Assembly: GCA_963803125.1 (NCBI GenBank)
Contig: CAWDLR010000003.1
Location: 1,178,001 to 1,242,000 of the forward strand
Reading direction: 5' to 3'
Length of the DNA: 64,000 bases
Source: G963675935 sp963803125
GTDB taxonomy: Bacteria; Planctomycetota; Planctomycetia; Pirellulales; Thermoguttaceae
Shown one piece after another: positions 63,934 through 64,000 of this stretch. The stretch's first letter is position 1, and each line of letters opens with the position of its first letter. The notes beneath the pieces were generated by a model. That model searched no databases, had not been told where the DNA came from, and was given only the letters and a program-made list of their open reading frames with translations. Position numbers and translations under genes: made by a program.

Positions 63934-64000
63934 ATGAAGCCCCGGATGGCCATCAGCCCAGAAGAAGCCCTGGACGCAGTGATCCGATCGTCCAGCCTCT
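63934..64000 (+). CDS. moeA: Start of a probable molybdopterin molybdotransferase MoeA (partial)
   Basis: The frame from the ATG at 63934 to the window end reads MKPRMAISPEEALDAVIRSS. MoeA proteins begin 'xxxxSveEALxxIlxx', so 'ISPEEALDAVI' fits, as does the position at the end of a molybdenum-cofactor operon that otherwise lacks MoeA. Only 22 codons are available, so this is a moderate call; the gene continues beyond the window. Confidence 0.6.
   Translation, partial: MKPRMAISPEEALDAVIRSSSL

Overview
The window comes from a planctomycete, most likely of the Pirellulales type. The evidence is high GC content, two DUF1559 pseudopilin-like proteins, four PEP-CTERM proteins (one with a dockerin-like domain), a 16S rRNA gene with no 23S or 5S beside it, secreted glycosidases (GH31, GH106, GH172) and many short palindromic repeats. 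The assignment rests on gene content and 16S features read by eye, not on a database search.

Layout. 1-5.6 kb is the end of an alternative complex III operon running into sco, coxB (fused to cytochrome c), coxA (A2 type), coxC and coxD, mostly with overlapping start and stop codons. 5.7-12.7 kb holds a small membrane protein, a TylF-like methyltransferase, a Gly/Trp-rich TPR-like secreted protein, a YdjM-like membrane hydrolase, two tandem ankyrin-like lipoproteins (the first frameshifted) and a DUF4160/DUF2442 pair. 13.0-14.8 kb is the isolated 16S gene with terminator, processing stem, boxA and promoter, all on the minus strand. 14.9-22.3 kb has a GH31 enzyme and PEP-CTERM proteins. At 22,981-25,849 an IS21-family element with a 7-bp target duplication has cut the arginine tail off a PEP-CTERM gene. 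26-32.8 kb carries two UroD-superfamily proteins, a GH106 rhamnosidase-like enzyme and an HtrA protease. 33-34.5 kb has a nucleotidyltransferase toxin-antitoxin-like pair between 24-bp direct repeats, then an HTH-receiver regulator. 35.6-37 kb is a decayed IS4 transposase. 37.1-39.6 kb has two DUF1559 genes (the second frameshifted). 39.7-49.7 kb has a DUF11 protein, a TolC-like lipoprotein, a TPR protein, a HAD phosphatase, a cytidylyltransferase-like protein, a ChbG/YdjC deacetylase and a GT2 enzyme. 50-55 kb has a ThuA-like protein and a large beta-strand-repeat PEP-CTERM gene with two frameshifts. 55.2-57 kb has tRNA-Ala(CGC), an integrase remnant and a two-gene unit of unknown function. 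57.6-59.4 kb has a Tat flavodoxin-like protein and a GH172 protein. 59.7-64 kb is a molybdenum-cofactor operon (xdhC-like, mocA-like, moaA, moaC, MOSC-MogA fusion, probable moeA start).

Two themes run through the window. First, at least a dozen palindromic repeats of several unrelated families are present; four are nested, with one inverted repeat inside another, and some are translated as part of proteins (Sco N-terminus, TolC-like N-terminus, MocA-like C-terminus). Second, single-base indels break many accessory genes (three PEP-CTERM genes, one ankyrin-like lipoprotein, one DUF1559 gene, one transposase) while the respiratory, cofactor and metabolic genes are intact. That fits decay or phase variation of fast-evolving surface genes, although assembly error cannot be excluded from sequence alone.
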